Positions 8,185-15,721 of a stretch of DNA of 24,334 nucleotides are shown in pieces. The notes beneath the pieces are model-generated. The model was not told the origin of the DNA. It ran no database searches and saw nothing but the letters and a program-made list of their open reading frames with translations. Positions within the stretch are counted from its first letter, which is position 1; each line of letters begins with the position of its first letter. The position numbers were made by a program, and so were the translations under genes. Where the stretch lies: NCBI GenBank assembly GCA_905214735.1, contig CAJMNI010000038.1, forward strand, positions 1 to 24,334. Direction: 5' to 3'. Source of the DNA: an uncultured bacterium (GTDB lineage Bacteria > Bacteroidota > Bacteroidia > Bacteroidales > Muribaculaceae).

Positions 8185-8586
8185 ATGGACGGAATAACTG
8201 ATACAATTTTCTCTTTTGAGAAATTAATTGCATATCAAAAGTCAAAGGCTCTAGTGGTGAAAGTTTACAATCTTCTTAAGGGATTCCCTTCAGAAGAACG
8301 CTATGCTTTATGCGATCAGATTCGTCGTGCGGTGGTGTCAGTGCCTTCAAATATCGCAGAACAGGGAGGTCGGACATCATTTAAAGAGAAAATCCATTTC
8401 TTAGAGATTGCTTGTGGCTCCCTTATGGAAACATATTGCCAATTACAAATTGCCGTCGATTTAGGTTATATTGATATCTCTTTATTAGAAGAAATCAGAC
8501 CTCAATTCATCAATATATCCAAACTCCTCAGCGGCCTTCGCAAGCGTCTCCAATCCGGCACTTCCTCCTTAAACTCTAAATTATAA
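8185..8586 (+). CDS. Four-helix-bundle protein of the 23S rRNA intervening-sequence family
   Basis: A 133-residue, mostly helical protein of the IVS/TIGR02436 type, named after ORFs inside insertions in 23S rRNA of Leptospira and Coxiella and related in fold to the Avd accessory protein of diversity-generating retroelements. Family signatures are FEKLIAYQKSKALVVKVYNL (about 11-30), FPSEERYALCDQIRRA (about 34-49), VSVPSNIAEQGGR (about 51-63; the usual motif is NIAEGxGR), then FLEIACGSLMETYCQLQIAVDLGY. Its biochemical function is unknown. My hand count over 8221-8520 gives about 38% GC against about 55% in neighbours, suggesting acquisition. It is bracketed by inverted heptamer arrays, and its last codons (SLNSKL, stop) lie in the right array. 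No Shine-Dalgarno is visible. No reverse transcriptase or template/variable repeat is nearby, so it is not part of a retroelement here. Confidence 0.9.
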   Translation: MDGITDTIFSFEKLIAYQKSKALVVKVYNLLKGFPSEERYALCDQIRRAVVSVPSNIAEQGGRTSFKEKIHFLEIACGSLMETYCQLQIAVDLGYIDISLLEEIRPQFINISKLLSGLRKRLQSGTSSLNSKL

Positions 8587-8659
8587 CCTATAAACCCTAA
8601 AATCCATTCCATAACATTAAACATTAAACATTAAACTTTAAACATTAAACCTTAAACCT
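8569..8659 (-). repeat. Right heptamer tandem array, inverted relative to the left array
   Basis: Thirteen contiguous 7-bp units: TTAAACT, CTAAATT, ATAACCT, ATAAACC, CTAAAAT, CCATTCC, ATAACAT, TAAACAT (twice), TAAACTT, TAAACAT and TAAACCT (twice). Read on the minus strand these are GTTTA-type units, the reverse complement of the left array. The units nearest the gene are most degenerate. The array contains the stop codon of the four-helix-bundle gene (8584-8586) and the TAG stop of the minus-strand transglutaminase-like gene (8658-8660). Confidence 0.93.
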
Positions 8660-11210
8660 AAAGTCTACGCAGCACTGAGAGCAGGGTCTCGCCGAGGCCG
8701 ATGGTATAGCCCGATGAAACGTAAACCACGCGGTTGAACGTGTCGGCCACTACAAATACCGGCATCTGCGTGTCGTCGGGAAGTTTCAGCGACTCTCTGA
8801 GTTCTGAGGTTATCGCTCCGGTCTCATCTGCTCCGAATTCTATATTCCCCGGCAGTTTCGGGAATCTATCGCGTGAAAATCTCGATGCCTTCTCTTCATT
8901 TTCAAACAAGATTATCGCTTTGCCCGGCCATTCTTCAAACTCTTTTGCCATTGCCGAAATGTCGTTGAGGGCGTGTTCGGAGGGTTCGTGGTTGGGCTCT
9001 ACTATTCCAAGCACATAATATCCACGACCCGTAGTGGAGAGCAGCGAACGGAGTTCCGTCGCACCGAGCGGACGATAAAGAGATTCGGCATTCAGCGATC
9101 CGATCACCTGGATTTCATTGTCGTCGTGACGGAATATGAAAGGTATCTCTGACGTTTCCCCCTCCTTTACAGTAAAGAATTGCGATCTTGCGAGCACTCC
9201 GCCGTTGGCGAGGCGCTGTCCTGTTGTCATGACATATTCTCCTGCTTCAAGGGAAGGATGCGAATCGAGAAAATCGCCGAGAGTCATCCCTTCAGTGTAT
9301 TCGAGCTGACGCGGAAAACCACCGTCGATTTTCGAAATCGAGAAATGCGAATAATATTTCGGTTCGGCAATCGAAGGTGAATCGACAGTCGATGCGTCGA
9401 GAAGGCCGGTAACGGCCTTGGCAGGCATTTTATCGGCAACAAGATTGACGTCTATCCAATTGCCGGAATTGTCGGCATATTGAGTCTTCCCGGTTACGGG
9501 ATCTATTCTGGCCGGTATTCCGAAGGAGCGTGCTCCGGCCACAAAGCAGATCGAGGCCCCGAGCAGATCCGAACGCCCCGCCTCCCATACGGCCTGCGGC
9601 GAAGTGCGCAGTTGCTTCGGATTGTCATCTGATTCTATTATCACATGCCGCTTCAGGGCATTGATCCATAACTGCGGATCGGCAGCATACATTTTGCGGT
9701 CGGCTGCCGTAATTTTCTTTTCGAAATAACCTTTATAAGGAGTCAGCAACTCATTCTCAACCCGAGGATTCAATATATATTGCGCAAAGAGTGGAGATGG
9801 CGAACAGGGCGTGGCGAGATGGTCATCAAGAGTCGCGCGGCTGATGTCCCGGCGGTCTTTCTCGCTGATGACTTCGAGAAGTGTGATTGCTTTCTCCCGC
9901 GCTTCAGGCTTCATATCCTTCAGCCATTCCTCAATCATAAAATGATTTCCCCGGCTCTCTACGAGCACTTTAGCGAGCCGCGTGGCATCGAGGCCGAGAG
10001 CCGATGCCAATGCCCCCGCCGATTCAGCAGTTGCGAATGTGGCGGTATAAGCCGTTCTTATCGAATCTTCATCCGCCTTCCTTCTGTTGTTTTCATCAAT
10101 CTGTTCGGCCGACGGTTTTGGCAGGGAGACGGATTGCGGCGGAGGTATAAGGTCAAATTCAACGGCCCCTTCATAAGAGTTGTCTTTGTCGAGAACCACT
10201 GTCACGGGCTTTGACGCATTCCCTTGCGCAAGGCCGAACCTTGAACCGTCGGAGGCCCATATCAGGGCATCCCCTTTTCCCATGAGCAGTTCGGCCATTC
10301 CGCTCTCGTCTGCCTTCTTGGTGGCGGCGGGATAATACTCGGCGTAGTTGTAAATGCAGAATCTGACATCAGCTCCGTTGGCCGGAGTTCCGTCGGGATT
10401 AATGACCTTGACTCTGACTATCCCTGTGGGCGCATAGTTGCCGGTAACGTTGATCGTGGTGTAGCAGCTTGACCGTTCCAACACCTCCTCGGGGCCGCCA
10501 TAGTCGCCAAAGACGTTGGTATGCATCATCATTCCGCGTGAGGCCGGAGCGTTAAACCAGGCAAGGTTGAGCAAGGGCTCCGGTTCGCAGGCACCAAGAA
10601 AATACCATTGACCGTCGGCCCAGGCCTCCACCCAGGCATGGTTGTCGTCGGTGTGCGCCCAGCGGGGAGTGTAGACCTGACGTGCCGGAATACCGACCGA
10701 ACGCAACGCCGCCACGGTAAAGGTCGACTCCTCGCCGCATCGCCCTATCGCCTGGCTCACGGCCGACAGCGGCGATGACGTACGCGCGTCGGAGGGCTGA
10801 TAGGTCACTTTCTCATGACACCAGTGATTAACCTCAAGAATGGCATCTTTCATGCCGAGGCCTGAGACGCGCGGCTTAAGCTCTTCGTAAAAATCGCGAC
10901 GCGACATGTCGAGGTTCTCATTGTTAACTCGAACCGGCAACACGAAATGTCTCCATTCCCGTTCCGGAACTTTGCTTCCCCAAGGCATTTCAGCCTTGGC
11001 TTTAAGCGATATCCTGACATTCTCCTGCCAGAAGTCGCGGTCATACATACCCTTGTCGGGAAGCGGCATATATCTATAAAGGAAGTCGGTCAGCGAGTCG
11101 ACAACTGCAGTCTGCGAATTGGCCGAAACTGCTGCCTGCGAATTGAGCGAAACTGCCGGCATACATAGGCAGATTGTTAAGCAGATTGTTAATATTAAGC
11201 GTCTCATCAT
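8658..11210 (-). CDS. Secreted transglutaminase-like protein with C-terminal thioredoxin-like region
   Basis: Large exported protein (850 residues; signal peptide about 1-27, with possible lipobox-like LCMPAVS not convincing). The first transglutaminase-like core is GRCGEESTFTVAALRSVGIPAR (156-177; C158), then HAWVEAW (191-197; H191) and WYFLGACEPEP (202-212), where the usual third catalytic Asp is absent. An Ig/carboxypeptidase-regulatory-like stretch follows (about 260-345). Near residues 560-610 a second, cysteine-less copy reads DLLGASICFVAGARSFGIPARID. The last 120 residues (YYVLGIVEPNHEPS... to MPVFVVADTFNRVVYVSSGY) look like a thioredoxin fold without CxxC. Residues 22-38 contain an 8-residue near-duplication (24-bp repeat, 11112 and 11136). 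It overlaps cutC by one base (TGATG), so translation is coupled. The enzyme activity (peptidase, transglutaminase or binding) is not known. Confidence 0.85.
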   Translation of the reverse strand: MMRRLILTICLTICLCMPAVSLNSQAAVSANSQTAVVDSLTDFLYRYMPLPDKGMYDRDFWQENVRISLKAKAEMPWGSKVPEREWRHFVLPVRVNNENLDMSRRDFYEELKPRVSGLGMKDAILEVNHWCHEKVTYQPSDARTSSPLSAVSQAIGRCGEESTFTVAALRSVGIPARQVYTPRWAHTDDNHAWVEAWADGQWYFLGACEPEPLLNLAWFNAPASRGMMMHTNVFGDYGGPEEVLERSSCYTTINVTGNYAPTGIVRVKVINPDGTPANGADVRFCIYNYAEYYPAATKKADESGMAELLMGKGDALIWASDGSRFGLAQGNASKPVTVVLDKDNSYEGAVEFDLIPPPQSVSLPKPSAEQIDENNRRKADEDSIRTAYTATFATAESAGALASALGLDATRLAKVLVESRGNHFMIEEWLKDMKPEAREKAITLLEVISEKDRRDISRATLDDHLATPCSPSPLFAQYILNPRVENELLTPYKGYFEKKITAADRKMYAADPQLWINALKRHVIIESDDNPKQLRTSPQAVWEAGRSDLLGASICFVAGARSFGIPARIDPVTGKTQYADNSGNWIDVNLVADKMPAKAVTGLLDASTVDSPSIAEPKYYSHFSISKIDGGFPRQLEYTEGMTLGDFLDSHPSLEAGEYVMTTGQRLANGGVLARSQFFTVKEGETSEIPFIFRHDDNEIQVIGSLNAESLYRPLGATELRSLLSTTGRGYYVLGIVEPNHEPSEHALNDISAMAKEFEEWPGKAIILFENEEKASRFSRDRFPKLPGNIEFGADETGAITSELRESLKLPDDTQMPVFVVADTFNRVVYVSSGYTIGLGETLLSVLRRL

Positions 11211-11971
11211 CAGTAGTTTTTCAAAAGTTCGGAAAGTTGTTTCACTATATCTTCAGATGTAGAAAGGCGTGAATATTCATCCTCGCCGGGTGTCCCCATG
11301 CTGACGGCGGGGTTTCGGAAAAGCATTCCGGATTTCACCACTCCCCTTGCGGAGGCATGCAATTCTTCAACACCCGTTTCATCAACTATTCGTTTTGCAT
11401 TCGAGGGGTTCACGCCGCAACCGGCCATTATTATTATGCGCCCATCGGCTTGTTCTTGGAGATCACGCAATAATCCGATTCCCTTTTCGGCAGTCGAGGC
11501 TTGCCCGGAAGTAAGAATCCGGTCGCAACCAAGGTCGACAATCACTTCAAGTGCAGCCTCAGGATTGCGGCAGACATCGAAGGCGCGGTGAAAAGTAACG
11601 CTCATACCCCTCGATTTCGCCTCTTCCACGAGCTTCCGGCATATCTCCTTATCCACATCTCCTACAGCGGTCAGCGCACCGATCACGACACCCCGCGCGC
11701 CGCAACGCGCCGCCTCGGCAATGTCTCCCAACATGATTTCGCAGTCGGCATCCGTATAGAGGAAATCGCCCGGACGGGGTCTTATCAAGACATTTACATC
11801 AATGCCGGCCGACGCAGCCATGCCGATCAAACCGGCTGAAGGTGTAATTCCTCCCTCGGCCAGTCCGCTGCTAAGTTCCACGCGGTCGGCGCCCCCACCT
11901 CTGGCTGCGCATACGGCCTCATACGAGTCGCAGCAAATTTCAAGAAACTTTTTTCCGGGGATGTTTTTCAT
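11210..11971 (-). CDS. cutC: Copper homeostasis protein CutC family
   Basis: TIM-barrel protein of the CutC family, named for copper tolerance in E. coli but of unsettled biochemical function. It is 253 residues, the normal length. Family blocks are LEICCDSYEAVCAARGGGADRVEL (10-33), EGGITPSAGLI (39-49), NVLIRPRPGDFLY (60-72), VIGAL (about 96-100), TFHRAFD (about 125-131), ILTSGQASTAEKG (about 152-164), IIIMAGCGV and ELHASAR (about 203-209). The stop codon TGA shares a base with the ATG of the transglutaminase-like gene, so this is the first gene of a two-gene operon. No metal-responsive operator is obvious in the short leader. Confidence 0.94.
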   Translation of the reverse strand: MKNIPGKKFLEICCDSYEAVCAARGGGADRVELSSGLAEGGITPSAGLIGMAASAGIDVNVLIRPRPGDFLYTDADCEIMLGDIAEAARCGARGVVIGALTAVGDVDKEICRKLVEEAKSRGMSVTFHRAFDVCRNPEAALEVIVDLGCDRILTSGQASTAEKGIGLLRDLQEQADGRIIIMAGCGVNPSNAKRIVDETGVEELHASARGVVKSGMLFRNPAVSMGTPGEDEYSRLSTSEDIVKQLSELLKNY

Positions 11972-12028
11972 GATTATGTTATAAATCAGAAGATGAATCT
12001 CCTGAATCTAATAATATTAAAAGATTTA

Positions 12029-12065
12029 GACCCCATCCGGCAACCTGAAGTTGAGGGACGGGGTC
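12029..12065 (-). terminator. Palindrome after prs, probable terminator
   Basis: Arms GACCCCATCC (12029-12038) and GGACGGGGTC (12056-12065) pair over 10 positions with one G-U, around a 17-nt loop. On the prs strand it is followed by a weak T stretch (TAAATCTTTT). The GACCCC/GGGGTC arms match those of repeat copy A, but the loop differs. Confidence 0.6.
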
Positions 12066-12135
12066 ATTATATTGAGTTATGGTGGAATTCTTGTTGTCGA
12101 GCGTCGGCTCTATCTTTCAAAATCCCCGGGGAGGA

Positions 12136-13080
12136 TTATTTGAAAAGATACTGGCTTGAGATCGACTGGTTGTTGTGAATCCGGCGGATCGTGTCGGCGA
12201 AGAGCTTGGCAATCGGAAGGATGGTTGCCTTGCTGTTCTCCTTGCCGTAGGGAATCGAATCGGTGAAGATGATTTCCTCAAGACCCGACTTGGCTACACG
12301 CTCGGTGGCGGGATTGCTCATCACCGGGTGGCTGCAGAGAGCCCTTACCGACTTGGCGCCAAAGCTGAGAAGCAGGTCGGCTGCCTTGGTGATTGTGCCT
12401 GCCGTGTCGACAATATCGTCGATAAGCACCACGTTCTTGCCTTCAACATCGCCGATAACTGTCATTTTCTCTACTACATTGGCCTTGGCGCGCTGCTTGT
12501 GGCAAAGCACGAGGGGCACATCGAAATATTTGGCATAGGAGTTGGCGCGCTTTGCACCGCCCACGTCGGGAGATGCGATGCACATGTCTTCGAGATGAAG
12601 GCTCTCCAGATAGGGAATGAAGATCGACGAAGCGTAGAGATGGTCGACCGGAACATCGAAGAAACCCTGAATCTGATCGGCATGGAGGTCCATCGTGATG
12701 AGACGGTTGATGCCGGCTACGCTGAGAAGATCAGCCACGAGTTTGGCTGCGATCGAAACGCGCGGTTTGTCCTTGCGGTCCTGACGGGCCCAGCCGAAAT
12801 AAGGAACGACAGCGATGATTGATTCTGCGGATGCGCGCTTGGCGGCGTCGATCATCAGAAGAAGCTCCATGAGATTCTCGCTGGTGGGGAACGTCGACTG
12901 AACCAGATAAACCTGGGCGCCGCGGATTGATTCCTCGAATCCTACTTCAAACTCACCATCGGCAAAACGCTCCTTGTTCATTTTGCCTAATTCGATGCCG
13001 AGCTCCTTGCAGATGCTTTCTCCAAGATATCTGGAGGCTTCCCCTGCAAAGACCTTTATCGGCGGAAGAGTATTACTCAT
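12136..13080 (-). CDS. prs: Ribose-phosphate pyrophosphokinase (PRPP synthetase)
   Basis: Makes PRPP from ribose 5-phosphate and ATP, the activated sugar for purine, pyrimidine, NAD, His and Trp synthesis. At 314 residues it is full length. Visible motifs are FADGEFEVGFEESIRG (39-54), the ATP-binding PYFGWARQDRK (93-103), DLHADQIQGFF (131-141; H133), the catalytic flexible loop with K195 and R197 (CHKQRAKAN), and the PRPP loop LIDDIVDTAGTI (219-230). It has its own -7 box at 13149-13156, giving a leader of about 64 nt with two hairpins, and a palindromic terminator downstream. This is a class I Prs, normally regulated by phosphate and ADP. Confidence 0.98.
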   Translation of the reverse strand: MSNTLPPIKVFAGEASRYLGESICKELGIELGKMNKERFADGEFEVGFEESIRGAQVYLVQSTFPTSENLMELLLMIDAAKRASAESIIAVVPYFGWARQDRKDKPRVSIAAKLVADLLSVAGINRLITMDLHADQIQGFFDVPVDHLYASSIFIPYLESLHLEDMCIASPDVGGAKRANSYAKYFDVPLVLCHKQRAKANVVEKMTVIGDVEGKNVVLIDDIVDTAGTITKAADLLLSFGAKSVRALCSHPVMSNPATERVAKSGLEEIIFTDSIPYGKENSKATILPIAKLFADTIRRIHNNQSISSQYLFK

Positions 13081-13102
13081 TGATGTTTTATGTTAGGTTT
13101 TA

Positions 13103-13139
13103 AAGAAGTCGCTTCTTAGGCGGACGGGTACTACCCCGT
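13103..13139 (-). promoter_or_regulatory. Two adjacent hairpins in the prs 5' leader
   Basis: In the prs leader, ACGGG-TAGTACC-type hairpin arms (plus strand 13124-13128 and 13135-13139, loop of 6) are followed by AAGAAG/CTTCTT arms (13103-13108 and 13112-13117, loop of 3). Both fall between the predicted start of transcription and the ATG at 13080. I do not recognise them as a known riboswitch. Confidence 0.4.
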
Positions 13140-13148
13140 TCTTCATTG

Positions 13149-13156
13149 CAAAATTA
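13149..13156 (-). promoter_or_regulatory. -7 box of prs
   Basis: On the minus strand TAATTTTG matches TAnnTTTG, about 70 bp before the prs ATG. No convincing -33 element is seen at the proper spacing. Confidence 0.5.
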
Positions 13157-13187
13157 AAAAAAAGTTTGCTAATAACCTTTGATTTTT

Positions 13188-14888
13188 TTATGATTTTGCA
13201 ACAAATTTTTTCAGCGGCAATATCACCGCATCGTAACTCCCTAAGCTGACGGCAGTTGGCTCGCCGGGTTTTACAGTGTAGCTGTGCTCCTTGCCCCAGA
13301 GCAGATCCTTCTCGCGCATTTCTCCCTGAGCGAGTCCGCCCATGTGGAAAGCGAGATCGGGAATGTTTACCTCCACGTCGACCGCTTCCGATGAGAAATT
13401 CACCACGAAGAGGAGCGCCTCTTCCTCACTATAGCGGATGAAGGCATACTGACGATGAGGATTGAATTTCGGGTTGCGCAGATTGACATACATCAGGTCG
13501 AAAAATGCACCTTCCCTCACTGCCGACGAGTCGTTGCAGAGATTGAGCACCTTCTTATAGACGCCGCGCAACCATTTCTCATGGCTCGTGAGACGGCGAA
13601 GATTGCACTGCCCCTTGTTATACCATCGGCGCAACGTGTCGTAGCTCCAATAGTCGAAGATCGTGCTCCGGTTGTTGTCGCCGGCAAACCCTTCGTTGTC
13701 ATGGGCCATTTCGCCGAGTTCCTGGCCGTAATAGATCATGAACGGCCCCTTGCTCATCATGGCGCTCGTCACGAGAAACGGCACCACTTTCGAGGGATCG
13801 TCGGCAAACTCGCGCGACGCGAAACGCACCTCGTCATGGTTTTCCAGGAAATTGAGCATGCTGTCGCCTATGCCGTCGATTCGCTGCCAGCACGATGTGA
13901 GCTGCGCCGCCGACACTTTATACTTCTCTATTCCGACGAGAGTGTCATAGAGATTGACCTTGTCGTAAAGATAATCGAAATGGCAATATTCGAGGAAGGT
14001 ACGATACTGCGCCACGTCGTAGATTTCGCCGATGAAGATGATGTCGGGATAATCCTTCTTCACCTGAGGAATCGCCCAATGCCAGAATGCGGCGGGCACC
14101 ATGAAGACCATGTCGCAGCGGAAACCGTCGACTCCCTTCTCGGCCCAGAAGCGGAGGATATGGAGCATCTTCAGCCATGTGGAAGGGGCCGGAGAATAAT
14201 GCTCGGAATGGTCGCCGGGGTCGTAGCCATAGTTCAGCTTGACAGTCTCATACCAGTCGTTGCGGCTGCAGAAGGCGCTGAAGCAATCATTGCCCGTTGC
14301 TTTTGCCGGAAATTCCACGTAGGGAACGTTCCCCTCGGCTGAGAGTGAGAAGTCGGGAGCGAACTGTTGGTTGGTGATATAATAATAATTGTTGTCCTGG
14401 GAGAAAAATTTGGTGATGTCGTCGTCGGCGCCGAAATCATGAATCCCTTTCGGAGCGGAATCGGAATGATAGACGCGGGCCGTATGGTTGGGAACGAAAT
14501 CGATGATGATTTTCAACCCCTGGTTATGCACGCGCTCCACGCATTCCACAAATTCGTTCATGCGGTTGCCAAGGTCGGTGACGATTGCCGGAGCCACATC
14601 GTAATAATCCTTGATCGCATAGGGGGAACCTGCCTCTCCTTTCACCACATTCGGATTGTCGGCCGGTATGCCGGCTTCGGGGAATGCGGTTTTCGTGGCC
14701 ATCTCGATCACGCCGGTCAGCCAGATGGTGTTGACACCAAGATCGGCAAGCGATTTGAGCAGTCTCGGAGTGATGTCGTTAAGCTTGCCCGATCCGTTCT
14801 GTTCGAGGGTGCCGAACCTTACGGGAGACTCGCAAGTATTGGTCAAGATGCGCGGAAACGCCTGATATATGATAAGTTTCTCTTCCAT
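13188..14888 (-). CDS. Cytoplasmic alpha-amylase family (GH13) glycosidase
   Basis: Alpha-glucan hydrolase of the GH13 clan, 566 residues, without a signal peptide, so it should act on maltodextrins or glycogen inside the cell. The (beta/alpha)8 barrel shows region I DFVPNH (130-135), region II DGFRCDM (254-260; nucleophile D259), the acid/base E288 in FIGEIYD and region IV ENHDE (349-353; D352). A C-terminal beta domain (about 475-566) includes YAFIRYSEEEALLFVVNFS. It starts 14 bp after the patatin-like gene and is the last gene of the tamB-patatin-amylase unit. Exact specificity (amylase, neopullulanase or trehalose-type) cannot be read from motifs alone. No hairpin terminator is visible between it and the prs promoter. 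Confidence 0.92.
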   Translation of the reverse strand: MEEKLIIYQAFPRILTNTCESPVRFGTLEQNGSGKLNDITPRLLKSLADLGVNTIWLTGVIEMATKTAFPEAGIPADNPNVVKGEAGSPYAIKDYYDVAPAIVTDLGNRMNEFVECVERVHNQGLKIIIDFVPNHTARVYHSDSAPKGIHDFGADDDITKFFSQDNNYYYITNQQFAPDFSLSAEGNVPYVEFPAKATGNDCFSAFCSRNDWYETVKLNYGYDPGDHSEHYSPAPSTWLKMLHILRFWAEKGVDGFRCDMVFMVPAAFWHWAIPQVKKDYPDIIFIGEIYDVAQYRTFLEYCHFDYLYDKVNLYDTLVGIEKYKVSAAQLTSCWQRIDGIGDSMLNFLENHDEVRFASREFADDPSKVVPFLVTSAMMSKGPFMIYYGQELGEMAHDNEGFAGDNNRSTIFDYWSYDTLRRWYNKGQCNLRRLTSHEKWLRGVYKKVLNLCNDSSAVREGAFFDLMYVNLRNPKFNPHRQYAFIRYSEEEALLFVVNFSSEAVDVEVNIPDLAFHMGGLAQGEMREKDLLWGKEHSYTVKPGEPTAVSLGSYDAVILPLKKFVAKS

Positions 14889-14902
14889 TGTTAGAAAATG
14901 AT

Positions 14903-15721
14903 TTATTGTTTGATTTTGTCAAGTCGTTCGAGCACACGGCAGGCAGCATCATAGCCGACTATGATGCACTTGTCGTAGCTCTTGAGGTCGAACACTTTAA
15001 GCGACTGGAGATTATCGGTCGTTATGACTATGTCGCAAAGCTTGAGGTCCTGCAGCACATTTGCCTTCATACCGATATTGAATGTGCGCAACGCCACGTC
15101 GAGAATCGAGGTGCTGTATTTATAAGAGCGGTCGAGCGGCGAACAGTTGCAGCCGATCAGTGTCTTGCAATAGTCGCGGATCGCCCATGCGGGAAGATTG
15201 TGAAGCACTCCCCCGTCGACATAATGGGCGTCATTGATCTTCACCGGTTTGAACACGATCGGAATGCTGCAGGAAGCCACGACCCTCGGCACTATCTCCC
15301 CCTTTCCCCAGGCGGTCTGCGTGCCGCTCTCTATATTCGTGGCGCAAACCACTGTCGGAATCTTAAGCTCTTCAAGTCTCTTCACCGAAAGCCAGCTTTC
15401 GAGTAGCTTTGCAAACCGGTTGAGATTGAAAAGTCCCCCTTTCGGAATCTGCCATTCCCTGTAGTCTCCTAAATTCGACGACTCCTTGAAACATTCCTTA
15501 ATGTCCATAGGCGAGAGTCCCGAAGCGTAAAGCACGGCCGCGATCGAGCCTGCCGACACTCCGGAGATCACGTTCGGACGCATTCCGAATTCCTCCAGAG
15601 CCATCAGTATGCCGAGATGGGAGAAGCCGCGTGCTCCTCCTCCGCTCAGCGCCACGCCTATTCCGGATGCACTTTCCCGGCGGAAACCCATTCGTTCGAT
15701 TAATCCGTCTATAGAAATCAT
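14903..15721 (-). CDS. Patatin-like phospholipase
   Basis: Patatin-fold lipid acyl hydrolase, 272 residues. It has the oxyanion loop GGGARG (27-32), the nucleophile elbow GVSAG (54-58; S56) and the DGG motif (169-171; catalytic D169), the full Ser-Asp dyad. There is no signal peptide or beta-barrel domain, unlike the PlpD-type or Bacteroidetes proteins in which patatin is fused to an Omp85 barrel. Its ATG overlaps the stop of the tamB-like gene by four bases (ATGA), implying translational coupling. This suggests a role in membrane lipid turnover connected with envelope biogenesis, though that is inference. The amylase gene follows after 14 bp. Confidence 0.94.
   Translation of the reverse strand: MISIDGLIERMGFRRESASGIGVALSGGGARGFSHLGILMALEEFGMRPNVISGVSAGSIAAVLYASGLSPMDIKECFKESSNLGDYREWQIPKGGLFNLNRFAKLLESWLSVKRLEELKIPTVVCATNIESGTQTAWGKGEIVPRVVASCSIPIVFKPVKINDAHYVDGGVLHNLPAWAIRDYCKTLIGCNCSPLDRSYKYSTSILDVALRTFNIGMKANVLQDLKLCDIVITTDNLQSLKVFDLKSYDKCIIVGYDAACRVLERLDKIKQ

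Larger units (their letters stand above)
8092..8663. mobile_element. Candidate small element: one gene bracketed by inverted heptamer arrays
   Basis: The two 13-unit arrays and the gene between them make a compact unit of about 570 bp inserted between two convergent genes of higher GC. It has no transposase, integrase or reverse transcriptase. Calling it mobile is inference from the base composition, its symmetrical boundaries and the way both neighbouring genes end inside the arrays. I see no clean target-site duplication. Confidence 0.4.

Noticed and set aside
8185..8586. Diversity-generating retroelement accessory gene (Avd)
   Set aside because: The fold family is related, but there is no reverse transcriptase, template repeat or variable repeat in the window.
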